DNA of 64,000 bases from Epilithonimonas mollis. GTDB lineage: Bacteria > Bacteroidota > Bacteroidia > Flavobacteriales > Weeksellaceae. A program made the position numbers and the translations under genes. The stretch covers positions 186,001 to 250,000 of the forward strand of contig NZ_FRAM01000002.1 in the NCBI RefSeq assembly GCF_900142325.1, read 5' to 3'. Below the pieces are notes generated by a model. The model was not told the origin of the DNA. It did not search any database and saw nothing but the letters and a program-made list of their open reading frames with translations. Of the stretch, positions 25,984 through 35,056 are shown one piece after another. Positions within the stretch are counted from its first letter, which is position 1. Every line of letters begins with the position of its first letter.

Positions 25984-26819
25984 CCATTTTTACCCCGACA
26001 TACAATAGGGCATATATTCTTCCAAAATTGTACGAAAGCCTGAAAAACCAAGCTTATAAAAACTTTGTCTGGCTGATAGTGGATGATGGTTCTTCGGATG
26101 AAACTAAAACTTTAGTTCAGCGGTTTCAACGAGAAAACAATATAGAAATACGCTATATCCATCAGGAAAATAAAGGAAAACATTTTGCTGTTAATCAAGG
26201 TCTCAGAAATACAAAAACCGATTTTTTCTGTGTTATAGACAGCGATGATCATCTGGCGGAAAATGCGGTCGAAGAAATGAAGGAGCTTTCCGGAAAGGTT
26301 ATCAATAATCCAGGAATAGCAGGTTTTGCATTCATCCGTTTGTCTGAGAAAGAAAAAATTGATCACCGTTCTTTCGGGCAAAAAGAGTGGCTGTCAGGCG
26401 ATTCTGATTATGATTGGAAAGTTCCCGGAGAAATGATGTATTGCTGCAAAACTAAAGTCCATCAGCAGTTTTATTTTCCGGAGTTTGGAGGTGAGAAGTT
26501 CTGCCCGGAATCGCTGGTTTACAGAAGAATCGAGAGGAAGTATAAAATCCTGGTTACGGACAAGGTTCTTGCATTCGGGGATTATCTGGAAGACGGTTTG
26601 ACCAGCAGCTATTATCAGCTTCTGCTGAAAAATCCTAGAAGCTCGCTTCTCAATATCAGGGAACGTTTCCGGGATAATTTGTCAGAAGAGGAAAAGATGA
26701 GCCTAGCCAGGATTTATTGGGATATTGCTTCCAAAACGGATCAGTCTTTTACAACAAAATTCTTTGGAATCAATCCTTTTCTTATCCTGAAAATGCTGAT
26801 CAATAAACGTATAAGATGA
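25968..26819 (+). CDS. GT2 family glycosyltransferase
   Basis: This 283-residue GT-A transferase has IFTPTYNRAYILPKLYESL at the first strand, LIVDDGSSDET (about 36-46) and the metal site VIDSDDHLAENA (about 87-98). It overlaps the upstream gene by 16 nt and the downstream GT2 gene by 4 nt (ATGA), so the three are one translationally coupled unit. The C-terminal region is helical and basic, with no clear membrane span. Donor and acceptor are not deducible. Confidence 0.88.
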   Translation: MEKFLTIFTPTYNRAYILPKLYESLKNQAYKNFVWLIVDDGSSDETKTLVQRFQRENNIEIRYIHQENKGKHFAVNQGLRNTKTDFFCVIDSDDHLAENAVEEMKELSGKVINNPGIAGFAFIRLSEKEKIDHRSFGQKEWLSGDSDYDWKVPGEMMYCCKTKVHQQFYFPEFGGEKFCPESLVYRRIERKYKILVTDKVLAFGDYLEDGLTSSYYQLLLKNPRSSLLNIRERFRDNLSEEEKMSLARIYWDIASKTDQSFTTKFFGINPFLILKMLINKRIR

Positions 26820-27826
26820 TGAAAAAAATATCGATTATCATTCCGTTATACAACGCGGAAAATTACATTTCCAAATGTCTGGATTCTATAAAAAACCAGA
26901 CTTACAAGAACTTTGAAATTATTGTTATTAATGATAAAAGCAAAGACAATTCCTGGGGTATTTTGAATGATTACGTTTCTGAACACCTGAATTTGAATTT
27001 TATAATTATCAATAACGAAATCAACCTCGGACTGAGCAAGACCAGGAACAAAGGGATTGATCTCGCAACTGGCGGTTACATCATTTTTATGGATAATGAT
27101 GATACTTTAGCAGATGCACTTTCTCTTCAGTATTTTATCGATCAAACAGATAATGATCCGGATATCATTCTTGGAAAAACACGTTTTCTTCTCAATGATG
27201 TTCCTAAGGAGAGTAATTATCACAGACTTAAAAATAAGAAAGGAACTTATACAGATAACGAAATTCTGGATGGCTTTTTCTCCGGCGAATGGGCTGTCAC
27301 AGCCTGGAACAAGCTATATAAAACCGCTTTTCTGAAAAATAACAATCTGAAATTTTTGGATGATCTTCTGCATGAAGATGAACTCTGGGCTTTTGAGACG
27401 GCCATTGCTGCAAAGAAAATTAATTTCCTGCAAGAGGAGACTTACGTCTATTATTCTATGTCCAACCCGAATTCTATGACCGCCACCGTCGGCCTGAAAA
27501 ACATAGAACATTACCTTATTATTCTTACAAAAAAACTGGAAATGTCTACGGAAAAAGGTCTTTATTGTAGATCCCGATTTACAGAAAATTATCTTAAAAA
27601 CTTTGCTAATTACACGATTCTGAGAAATGTATGCAAAATGGATTTCGGAACTTTCAAAAGTTTCTATGTAAAAATTGAAAAAGAATTTGATAAGAGTTTT
27701 CCCCAAAAAGGTTTATTCCGGCTCCATCCGGTTTTGGCCTATTATCTTTATAGAATGAAGTTTGATAAAGATTTTTTTCTGTACGGAAAATTCCCGAAAT
27801 ATGTTAATCCGCTTCTGAAGATCTAG
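26816..27826 (+). CDS. GT2 family glycosyltransferase
   Basis: This 336-residue GT-A transferase shows IIIPLYNAENYISKCL, VINDKSKDNSW (about 36-46) and the acidic FMDNDDTLADA (around residue 90) as the metal site, then HEDELWAFE in the second domain. The start ATG at 26816 overlaps the stop of the preceding gene; a second ATG at 26819 is equally possible. It converges with the GT2 gene at 27823-28641, and the two 3' ends overlap by 4 nt. It resembles the GT2 at 14454 in its second domain. Confidence 0.88.
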   Translation: MMKKISIIIPLYNAENYISKCLDSIKNQTYKNFEIIVINDKSKDNSWGILNDYVSEHLNLNFIIINNEINLGLSKTRNKGIDLATGGYIIFMDNDDTLADALSLQYFIDQTDNDPDIILGKTRFLLNDVPKESNYHRLKNKKGTYTDNEILDGFFSGEWAVTAWNKLYKTAFLKNNNLKFLDDLLHEDELWAFETAIAAKKINFLQEETYVYYSMSNPNSMTATVGLKNIEHYLIILTKKLEMSTEKGLYCRSRFTENYLKNFANYTILRNVCKMDFGTFKSFYVKIEKEFDKSFPQKGLFRLHPVLAYYLYRMKFDKDFFLYGKFPKYVNPLLKI

Positions 27827-28641
27827 TCGATATATTTTCTTTCGTAACTTCTTTTCCGGTATATCAGATTATAAATTTTGTCCCGGATAATTCTGAGCAT
27901 TGTTCCCGGTTTTCCATTGTAGAATTTGGAATATTCATCAAAATATTTGGCCATGCTCTGGATTTCGTCAGACACATTTTCGTCAAGATATTTTTTCTGT
28001 TCAGAAAAGCTCAGATCCGTGTTTGTATTGCTGATACCTGTTTTTTCGAAAATGCTTATAAACTCATTGATGTACTTTTGGGAAATATTGTGATGCATAA
28101 AAAGATCCATCATGAAGGTCCAGTCAGAGGCGATTCGGTTGGTTTCGTCATACATTCCGTATTTTTCGAAAAGCTCTTTCCTGAAAAATGCTGACTGGTG
28201 GCAGATCGGCTCTTTTAAAAGAGAACCGATGGTTATTTTGGAAGGGATTCTGTATTCGTATTTTTTACGGTTCTCCAATTCATAGTAGGCATTTCCGTAA
28301 ACAATGTCTTCATTATTGAAAGACGGCGCGATTTTTTCAAGTATTTCAGGGGTAGAAAAACGGTCTCCGCTATTCATAAAAATCAGATAATCTCCTTTTG
28401 AGTTTACAATTCCTTTATTCATTGCGTTATAAATCCCTTTATCAGGTTCGCTGATCCAGAAATTAATTTGGGATGAATAAGATTCTAATAACTCCTTGCT
28501 TCCGTCATTAGAATTGCCATCAATAATTATAAATTCAAAATTTTTAAAAGACTGATTAATAACGCTTTTGATGGTTTCTTCTAATCCAAATCGGTTGTTA
28601 TAAGCAACGGTGATGATAGAAATAAGAGGTCGATTCTGCAT
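27823..28641 (-). CDS. GT2 family glycosyltransferase (WcaE-like)
   Basis: This 272-residue GT-A transferase has IITVAYNNRFGLEETIKSV, IIDGNSNDGSKE (about 38-49) and the acidic LIFMNSGDRF (about 85-94), where the usual DxD is replaced by NSGD. This is the pattern of WcaE-type colanic-acid glycosyltransferases and related enzymes with ISEPDKGIYNAMNKG. It lies downstream of the gmd operon but after a hairpin terminator, so it may be partly separate. The 3' end overlaps the convergent gene by 4 nt. The linkage is unknown. Confidence 0.85.
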   Translation of the reverse strand: MQNRPLISIITVAYNNRFGLEETIKSVINQSFKNFEFIIIDGNSNDGSKELLESYSSQINFWISEPDKGIYNAMNKGIVNSKGDYLIFMNSGDRFSTPEILEKIAPSFNNEDIVYGNAYYELENRKKYEYRIPSKITIGSLLKEPICHQSAFFRKELFEKYGMYDETNRIASDWTFMMDLFMHHNISQKYINEFISIFEKTGISNTNTDLSFSEQKKYLDENVSDEIQSMAKYFDEYSKFYNGKPGTMLRIIRDKIYNLIYRKRSYERKYID

Positions 28642-28668
28642 AGAATGATTATGAATATTTTATAGAAA

Positions 28669-28690
28669 CGGAGAGAAAAACTCTCTCCGC
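28669..28690 (-). terminator. Hairpin after gmd
   Basis: CGGAGAGA (28669-28676) pairs with TCTCTCCG (28682-28689) around a 5-nt loop, in the gap between gmd and the GT2 gene. The T run on the minus strand is short, so termination may be partial. Confidence 0.5.
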
Positions 28691-28702
28691 TGTTTTGTTT
28701 TT

Positions 28703-29776
28703 TTACATCAATTTCAGATCCTCCTGCATCATCTCTTTCACAAGACCGGCAAGATCATATTTTGGTTTCCAGCCCAGCTGTGTTTTTGATTTTGTAGGAT
28801 CACCGATCAAAAGATCTACTTCTGTTGGGCGGTAATATTGTGGATCGATTTTCACAACCGTTTTTCCGATTTCTAACTGATAATCAGGATGGTTACATTT
28901 GGCAACTTTCGCTACTTCATTTTCATTTTCGCCTTCGAATGTCAATTCAATTCCTGCTTCTGCGAAAGCCATTCTTACAAAATCTCTGACGTAAGTTGTT
29001 TTCCCGGTTGCGATGACATAATCTTCCGCAACGTCCTGCTGTAGAATTCTCCACATTGCTTCTACATAATCTTTAGCGTGCCCCCAGTCTCTTTGAGCAT
29101 TCAGGTTTCCTAGGTATAAAATTTCCTGTTTTCCTTTTGCAATAGCTGCAGTCGCCATTGTAATTTTTCTGGTAACAAAAGTTTCGCCTCTTCTTGGAGA
29201 CTCATGATTGAAAAGGATACCGTTGCAGGCATAGATGCCGTAAGCTTCACGGTAGTTTTTTGTGATCCAGAATCCATAGATTTTTGCAACACCATAAGGC
29301 GACCTTGGATAAAAAGGTGAATTCTCATCATAAAAACCAGCCGCATTTTTATTCTCTTCCAAACCGCCATATAACTCAGAAGTCGATGCCTGATAGATTC
29401 TGGTTTTCTTTTCCAAACCAAGAATACGGACGGCTTCTAAAATTCTAAGCGTTCCGATTCCGTCTACATTGGCAACATATTCCGGAGAGTCGAAAGATAC
29501 TTTAACGTGTGACATAGCACCAAGATTATAAATCTCGTCTGGCTGAACTTCCTGGATGATTCTGATAATATTGGTAGAATCTGTCAGATCGCCGTAATGC
29601 AATTTGAAATTCACGTGTTTCTCATGCTGGTCTACATATAAGTGATCAATTCTCTGGGTGTTAAATGAAGAAGCTCTTCTTTTGATACCGTGAACCATAT
29701 AACCTTTTTCTAAAAGCAATTCTGCCAGATAAGAACCATCCTGTCCTGTAACGCCTGTTATTAATGCCGTTTTCAT
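28703..29776 (-). CDS. gmd: GDP-mannose 4,6-dehydratase
   Basis: This 357-residue extended SDR converts GDP-D-mannose to GDP-4-keto-6-deoxy-D-mannose, the first step to GDP-L-fucose. It shows [16 protein letters not shown] near the N-terminus, [18 protein letters not shown], the catalytic STSELYG and YGVAKIYG segments, and [17 protein letters not shown], all diagnostic for Gmd. It abuts the fucosyltransferase gene, with the GDP-fucose synthase gene beyond that, so precursor synthesis and use are encoded together. It is the last gene of the operon that begins at ugd. Length is normal for the family. Confidence 0.96.
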   Translation of the reverse strand: MKTALITGVTGQDGSYLAELLLEKGYMVHGIKRRASSFNTQRIDHLYVDQHEKHVNFKLHYGDLTDSTNIIRIIQEVQPDEIYNLGAMSHVKVSFDSPEYVANVDGIGTLRILEAVRILGLEKKTRIYQASTSELYGGLEENKNAAGFYDENSPFYPRSPYGVAKIYGFWITKNYREAYGIYACNGILFNHESPRRGETFVTRKITMATAAIAKGKQEILYLGNLNAQRDWGHAKDYVEAMWRILQQDVAEDYVIATGKTTYVRDFVRMAFAEAGIELTFEGENENEVAKVAKCNHPDYQLEIGKTVVKIDPQYYRPTEVDLLIGDPTKSKTQLGWKPKYDLAGLVKEMMQEDLKLM

Positions 29777-30604
29777 CTATTTTGTTTTATATTTATAACC
29801 TCTAATTTCTTTAATTATTTTATCTTCTGTAATGGTTTCTTCCGGATGATAGATGTGATAGTAAGGAACTTCTCCCATTACACTAGCCCATTGCGAAAAT
29901 GTTGAAGGCGCTCCTAAAAGGTAATGCGTCTGAGACATCAGGTATTGATCTTCCAGCGGACCTTCTTTGGACAGAACAACATTTCCGAATTCATTTTTAT
30001 AACGTTCCAGATCAAAATTTTCATCATTGGTACAAATCAGGAATTTAAAATTCCCTACTGGAATTGATTGTAGGAATTCTTTTATTTTTCGGATATAAAG
30101 ATCATCATCAAAGAAATATTTACCTTCCATAAAATCTTTATAATCCCCTCTTCTGATATGGACACTAATGATTTTTTCATCAGAATGATGCTGAAGATAT
30201 TTTTGCTTCAGAGTCTCTTTGTCAACATTGGGATCAAAAAGCTTTTGATAATGCCTGATGTCTTCTTCCCTGTAAAGATCATTATTGAAAAACCAGCCGT
30301 AACAAAAATTGACTAAATAATTTTTTTTAATTTGTGCTCTGTATTTCGGGATTTCCTTCTCATCATTGAAGCCAATAATACAATTCGGATTAAGTTTTTT
30401 ATAATACTTATTGTATAAAAATTTCTTAACAAGATAAGGCGTTTTTGGCGTTTCCGGAAGATTCGGAAAATCCTTGCGATATTTTTCGGTAAAAGTCGGG
30501 GAATAAAAAGTGACGCCGTTTCTTCTGCAAAATGCATCCGAATGCATAAACTGGAACAGGTCATTACCACGACCGCCCCCTAGTATGGAGAGACAGATCA
30601 GCAT
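29777..30604 (-). CDS. GT11 alpha-1,2-fucosyltransferase
   Basis: This 275-residue GT-B transferase of family GT11 carries the donor-binding motif HIRRGDY at 149-155, plus GGGRGNDLFQFMHSDAF at the start, which matches the family's GRLGNQxFQ-type motif in altered form (a change worth noting), and LLGAPSTFSQWASVMG near the C-terminus. It transfers L-fucose from GDP-fucose to a terminal sugar, usually in alpha-1,2 linkage. It sits exactly between fcl and gmd with no intergenic bases, which fits with its donor supply. The acceptor is unknown. Confidence 0.87.
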   Translation of the reverse strand: MLICLSILGGGRGNDLFQFMHSDAFCRRNGVTFYSPTFTEKYRKDFPNLPETPKTPYLVKKFLYNKYYKKLNPNCIIGFNDEKEIPKYRAQIKKNYLVNFCYGWFFNNDLYREEDIRHYQKLFDPNVDKETLKQKYLQHHSDEKIISVHIRRGDYKDFMEGKYFFDDDLYIRKIKEFLQSIPVGNFKFLICTNDENFDLERYKNEFGNVVLSKEGPLEDQYLMSQTHYLLGAPSTFSQWASVMGEVPYYHIYHPEETITEDKIIKEIRGYKYKTK

Positions 30605-31528
30605 CTAGTTTTTGAATTTTTTCTCATAAACATCTCTGATTCCTTCTTCTAATCCGATTTTTGCTTTCCACCCCAAATTATTTATTTTTGTAACATCCAT
30701 CAGCTTTCTCGGTGTTCCGTCCGGTTTTGAAGTGTCCCAGACCAGATTGCCTTCATAACCGACAATTTTCTTGACCAGCAAAGCCAGATCTTTTATACTA
30801 AGATCTTCACCAATCCCGACATTCACATGTCCGAAATCATTATAATTCTCCATTAGAAAAATACAAGCTTCTGCAAGATCATCGGAATGCAAGAACTCCC
30901 GAAGCGGTGTTCCTGTTCCCCAAACGGTAACTTCCGGAAGGTTCTGTTCTTTAGCCTCATGGAATTTTCTCAATAAAGCCGGTAAAACGTGCGAATTATT
31001 CAGATCATAATTGTCATTCGGTCCATACATATTCGTAGGCATTGCCGAAATGAAATTAGAATTATACTGACTTCTGTAGGCATCACACATTTTGATGCCT
31101 GCAATTTTTGCAATTGCATAAGGCTCGTTCGTAGGTTCCAAGGTCCCTGTCAATAGAGAGTCTTCTTTCAAAGGCTGAGGCGCCATTTTCGGATAGATAC
31201 AGCTTGAACCTAAGAATAACAATTTTTTGACATCATTTATATGAGCCTGATGGATCACATTATTCTGGATCATCATATTATCATACAAAAACTCTGCTCT
31301 GAAAGTATTATTAGCCTGAATTCCACCTACTTTTGCAGCAGCAAGAAAAACATATTCGGGTTTTTCCTGGGCGAAAAAATCGGCAGTCTGTTGGTAGTCA
31401 CGCAAATCAACCAGATCAGAAGTTCTCGTGACAATGTTTGTGAATCCTTGTTTTTCCAAGGCTCGGAAAATTGCACTTCCAACCAGTCCTCTGTGGCCGG
31501 CCACATATATTTTGGAATTCTTGTCCAT
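30605..31528 (-). CDS. fcl: GDP-L-fucose synthase
   Basis: This 307-residue extended SDR epimerises and reduces GDP-4-keto-6-deoxy-mannose to GDP-L-fucose with NADPH. The sequence has [12 protein letters not shown] at the N-terminus, [35 protein letters not shown] (catalytic Ser region), [17 protein letters not shown] with the Tyr-x3-Lys pair, and [28 protein letters not shown], all typical of Fcl (WcaG). It overlaps the gene upstream by 1 nt and abuts the GT11 gene. Together with gmd it completes the pathway. Confidence 0.95.
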   Translation of the reverse strand: MDKNSKIYVAGHRGLVGSAIFRALEKQGFTNIVTRTSDLVDLRDYQQTADFFAQEKPEYVFLAAAKVGGIQANNTFRAEFLYDNMMIQNNVIHQAHINDVKKLLFLGSSCIYPKMAPQPLKEDSLLTGTLEPTNEPYAIAKIAGIKMCDAYRSQYNSNFISAMPTNMYGPNDNYDLNNSHVLPALLRKFHEAKEQNLPEVTVWGTGTPLREFLHSDDLAEACIFLMENYNDFGHVNVGIGEDLSIKDLALLVKKIVGYEGNLVWDTSKPDGTPRKLMDVTKINNLGWKAKIGLEEGIRDVYEKKFKN

Positions 31529-32352
31529 TACTTTTTTATCCTGTAATAGGTTTTTTTTATTATTGATTTGATAATGCTTGCCTCTGCTTTATCGACCCTT
31601 CGTGCTGCCTTTAAAATCTGGTTTTGATAATCTCCTTCACTTTCTTCATCCAGAATCTTGATCTTCATTTCAGTTTCATAGTATCTTACAATTATTGACA
31701 AAATACTTTGATCGTGCCTGTGAGATGAAAAATCGGGATTCTGATGATATCTTTCCGAAATCAGCGGATCCGTTACCAGTTCCGGACGGAACAACATCAC
31801 ATCAAGCCAGTCTTTTATTAGTTGTAAAGTTGAATCCGTTTTTTTCAAGAAAATAAATCCTGCCCAGAGTTTATTTTTTTCCAGCCATCTATCATTATTC
31901 CCAAACAGAATTTGGAAATGATCTATCGTGTTTTTCTTGACCCAGTATTTCAGCTTCGGACTGTCATTGAATTTTGAATTGAATGCGTTCCAGCCATAGT
32001 TTTTATCATCGCGGTACTGAAAAAATAATGCATCATGGTTATTTAACTGCTCAAAGTGGTTTTCCCAACCGGAAATATTTTTTATCAGCTCACAACCCGC
32101 ATCTGCATATACGAGAATGTCCCTGTCATTTAGTTTTTTAAGACTGTCGTATATGATATAGGCTTTCCAGATCCAAAACCCACCTTTTCTGTCATCTAAA
32201 AACAGAGGAGAAGCTTTTAATGCCAGAGGCAAATCTGCAAAACTATAACGTTGTGTCTGGTCGAAAACATTCAAAGCATTTGCTTCTTCAATAATTCTTT
32301 TAGAGGATTGAAGGAAAGCATTGCTACCATATGCGATGAATTTTTTTTTCAA
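31528..32352 (-). CDS. Putative glycosyltransferase of an uncharacterised family, TTG start with A9 tract
   Basis: This 274-residue protein has the segment [33 protein letters not shown] (about 58-90), in which ADAG lies where GT-A enzymes carry their acidic metal site. I recall this pattern from uncharacterised proteins of O-antigen loci. A tail of basic residues follows. It begins at TTG 32352 followed by nine A residues, as in two other genes of the locus. It lies 2 nt after wzt and overlaps fcl by 1 nt. A transferase role is inferred from context and the acidic motif. Confidence 0.6.
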   Translation of the reverse strand: MKKKFIAYGSNAFLQSSKRIIEEANALNVFDQTQRYSFADLPLALKASPLFLDDRKGGFWIWKAYIIYDSLKKLNDRDILVYADAGCELIKNISGWENHFEQLNNHDALFFQYRDDKNYGWNAFNSKFNDSPKLKYWVKKNTIDHFQILFGNNDRWLEKNKLWAGFIFLKKTDSTLQLIKDWLDVMLFRPELVTDPLISERYHQNPDFSSHRHDQSILSIIVRYYETEMKIKILDEESEGDYQNQILKAARRVDKAEASIIKSIIKKTYYRIKK

Positions 32353-32354
32353 AT

Positions 32355-33608
32355 TTATTTTAAATATAATATTCCTGCACTATCGATTTGAAATACCCAG
32401 CCGGTTTCCATTCTTGTTCCTTCAAATTCAATTCTGATTTTATTCTTCAGATCCGTGTACATTTTCTTACCCGGATCAGCAAGATACGCATGCATATATA
32501 GGTTTCCTTTGTTTATTCCTTCAGGTAAAAGGATTGTTTTTTCTATTGTGAATTTACCTTTCGGATATTTTTTAACACCTTCATAATGACCAGGCGCATA
32601 AAACATCATCGGAATGTCAAAGTTATTGAAAAATAAAGACTCCAGTTCAAACTCGGCTTCTTCTTTCAGTTCTCCTTCGATTCTTATATTAAGCTGATTA
32701 TTATCAAAGTTCATAGGAATCAGGGTTCCGTTGATTCCGTTAACAGAAAAATGGGTAATGGTCAGGTTGGGATCCTTGATATTGAGAATGTCAAGAATTG
32801 ATGAATCTGCGGCGATATTATCGTTAGAATAAAGGTTGATACACTCATCAATATTTCCGTTATATCTGATGGATCCTTTTTCCAGAAAAATCCCTTTGTT
32901 ACAAAGTTGTTTGATGGAAGCCATATTGTGACTTACGAAAAGTACGGTTCTTCCTTCGCCGTTGCTCACATCGCCCATTTTGCCAAGACATTTTTTCTGG
33001 AACTCCAAATCTCCGACCGCTAAAACTTCATCCACAATCAGAATCTCTGATTCCAAATGTGCAGCAACAGCAAATGCCAGACGGACATACATCCCTGAAC
33101 TGTATCGTTTTACAGGCGTATCGATGTATTTTTCGACTCCGGAAAAATCAACAATTTCATCGAATTTTCTCGTGATTTCTTTTCTTGTCATTCCGAGAAT
33201 GGCACCGTTCAGGAAAACATTTTCGCGACCAGTCATCTCAGGATGAAAGCCCGTTCCTACTTCTAGTAATGAAGCGATTCTGCCATTGGTGTATATTTTA
33301 CCGGTAGTCGGTTTTGTTACTTTACTCAGTAATTTCAATAAAGTTGATTTCCCGGCACCGTTCCTTCCGATGATTCCGACAGCGTCTCCCTGTTCTATTT
33401 CGAAATTAATATCTCTGAGAGACCACACGTAGTCACTGTTTCCCTTTGTTGTTCTGTCATTGACTTCTCCAATGCGCAGATAGGGATCTTCCTTTCCGCG
33501 TACTCTGTGCCAGAAACGGTTGAGATCGTGAGATAAGGTTCCTGTCCCGACTTGCCCGAGGCGGTATTGTTTAGAAATATTTTCAGCCTTTATTGCGATT
33601 GGTTTCAT
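32355..33608 (-). CDS. Polysaccharide ABC exporter, ATP-binding protein Wzt-like
   Basis: This 417-residue protein has an ATPase domain with GRNGAGKS (Walker A, 81-88), YSSGM as the ABC signature (169-173) and ILIVDEVLAVGD (Walker B, 189-200). A C-terminal extension (about 250-417) resembles the Wzt carbohydrate-binding domain that recognises the finished chain end. It powers export of undecaprenyl-linked polysaccharide across the inner membrane with the Wzm-like permease encoded three genes upstream. It overlaps the LbH acyltransferase gene by 4 nt. Such C-terminal domains are often specific to the chain's terminal modification. Confidence 0.92.
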   Translation of the reverse strand: MKPIAIKAENISKQYRLGQVGTGTLSHDLNRFWHRVRGKEDPYLRIGEVNDRTTKGNSDYVWSLRDINFEIEQGDAVGIIGRNGAGKSTLLKLLSKVTKPTTGKIYTNGRIASLLEVGTGFHPEMTGRENVFLNGAILGMTRKEITRKFDEIVDFSGVEKYIDTPVKRYSSGMYVRLAFAVAAHLESEILIVDEVLAVGDLEFQKKCLGKMGDVSNGEGRTVLFVSHNMASIKQLCNKGIFLEKGSIRYNGNIDECINLYSNDNIAADSSILDILNIKDPNLTITHFSVNGINGTLIPMNFDNNQLNIRIEGELKEEAEFELESLFFNNFDIPMMFYAPGHYEGVKKYPKGKFTIEKTILLPEGINKGNLYMHAYLADPGKKMYTDLKNKIRIEFEGTRMETGWVFQIDSAGILYLK

Positions 33609-34180
33609 TCTCTGTGTTTTATAAATTTTGCAGGAACTCCCGCGATTACGGTGTTTGCTTCAACATCTTTTGTAACAACACTTCCTGCTGCGATGACGGC
33701 TCCGTTTCCTATTTTGACGCCGGCCATTATCTGTACCGAGCAGCCAATCCAGACGTCATCGCCGATTTCAACGCCACTGTTTTCTTCTTTCAAAGGCTGA
33801 TCCTGAATGTTGATTCCTTTTTTATAATTATGGTCTGCCCCGATAATGCTCACCTGTTGAGAAATAAGGCAGTTTTTACCGATCCTGATTGTTCCGCCGG
33901 CTGCTCGTATGTTGTTTTGTTCTCCGATATATGTGTTTTCTCCAATGACGAGTTTGTCGTCGCCATTCACAAAAATGACGGTATATGCCCCTATGTAAAC
34001 ATTGCTTCCAATCTCGAAATTATCTACATCATCATAAGAAATCCTTACACGGTAATCAATATTGCAGTTGTATTTTTGCTTAAGATTTTCAACTTTTCTG
34101 AAATCGGTAATGATATTATCAAAGGCTGACTCCAGGTGATAATATTTTTTTAATGTTTTGAAAAATTTAATCCAATTCAT
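33605..34180 (-). CDS. LbH acyltransferase between wzm and wzt
   Basis: This 191-residue hexapeptide-repeat protein has a helical N-terminus (1-40), then turns IGSNVYIGAYTVIFV, IGENTYIGEQNNI and IGKNCLISQQVSIIGADHNYKKG, the last holding the catalytic His. It ends with AGVPAKF. It resembles NodL/WcaF-type sugar O-acetyltransferases. Its place between the exporter subunits suggests a modification of the finishing or exported chain, possibly one that the Wzt C-terminal domain reads; this is inference. Spacing to the permease gene is 9 nt, and it overlaps wzt by 4 nt. Confidence 0.8.
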   Translation of the reverse strand: MNWIKFFKTLKKYYHLESAFDNIITDFRKVENLKQKYNCNIDYRVRISYDDVDNFEIGSNVYIGAYTVIFVNGDDKLVIGENTYIGEQNNIRAAGGTIRIGKNCLISQQVSIIGADHNYKKGINIQDQPLKEENSGVEIGDDVWIGCSVQIMAGVKIGNGAVIAAGSVVTKDVEANTVIAGVPAKFIKHRE

Positions 34181-34189
34181 AACATTAGT

Positions 34190-35041
34190 TTATACCGTAT
34201 CCATAAAACCTTTTTCAACTTTGTTGAAAATTACAGTTCCTATTGCCAAAGTGACAAAAATGATCACGGAGCTTATCATCAGCATCATCGGACTGAAATC
34301 ACCGACACCCAGCCATGCATATTTGAAACATTCAAAAATTCCGGTCAGAGGATTATAAAAAGCAATGGTTTTGAAAATCCCTTTCAGGGTAGATGCGGGA
34401 TAAATCACCGGTGTTGCATACATATATAAGCTGATCCCAAATGACAGAAGCATCTGAAGATCCCGGTATTTTGTAGTCAAGGAAGAAAAGATCATCCCCA
34501 ATCCCAATGCAAAAACGGCCATCAGAGCAATTAGAAATGGCGTCGCAAGTATCCAAAGATTTGGTTTTACTTCTCCCAGGAATAGATAGTAAAGGAAAAC
34601 TACTAAGAATAGCGCCATCTGTACGCCCAACTTCATCAAATTGGAAAATACGATCGAAATCGGCATTACTAACCTCGGGAAATAAACTTTCCCGAAGATG
34701 CTGGCATTTGCTGTGAAAACATTCGATGTGGAGGTGAGACAAGTGGAAAAATAATTCCAAAGCGTAATCCCGGCCAGGTAGAATAAAATTTTCGGAGCGC
34801 CATCTGTTGATAGTTTTGCAATATTCCCAAAAACAACGATATAAACAACGGTTGTAAAAATCGGGTTGATAAAAAACCAGATTGGACCAAGAACGGTCTG
34901 CTTAAAGCTGGAAACAAAATCTCTTTTCACGAACATATAAACCAGATCCTTGTAGCGCCAGACTTCTTTCAGATTGAGATCGAAGAGGGAGTGGCTGGAT
35001 TCTATGGTTTCTGTCCATTGGTGTTTATGAGAATCACTCAT
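34190..35041 (-). CDS. Polysaccharide ABC exporter permease Wzm-like
   Basis: This 283-residue inner-membrane protein of the ABC-2 transporter type has a cytoplasmic N-terminal region (about 1-30, with a WRYKDLVYMFVKRDF amphipathic helix) and six hydrophobic segments, including FLYYLFLGEVKPNLWILATPFLIALMAVFALGLGMIFSSL. It contains KQTVLGPIWFFINPIF, a conserved stretch of Wzm/KpsM-like permeases. With the Wzt-like ATPase it forms the exporter for the polysaccharide made by this locus. It lies 15 nt after rmlA in the same operon. Confidence 0.93.
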   Translation of the reverse strand: MSDSHKHQWTETIESSHSLFDLNLKEVWRYKDLVYMFVKRDFVSSFKQTVLGPIWFFINPIFTTVVYIVVFGNIAKLSTDGAPKILFYLAGITLWNYFSTCLTSTSNVFTANASIFGKVYFPRLVMPISIVFSNLMKLGVQMALFLVVFLYYLFLGEVKPNLWILATPFLIALMAVFALGLGMIFSSLTTKYRDLQMLLSFGISLYMYATPVIYPASTLKGIFKTIAFYNPLTGIFECFKYAWLGVGDFSPMMLMISSVIIFVTLAIGTVIFNKVEKGFMDTV

Positions 35042-35056
35042 TTGTGTTGTGTTAAG

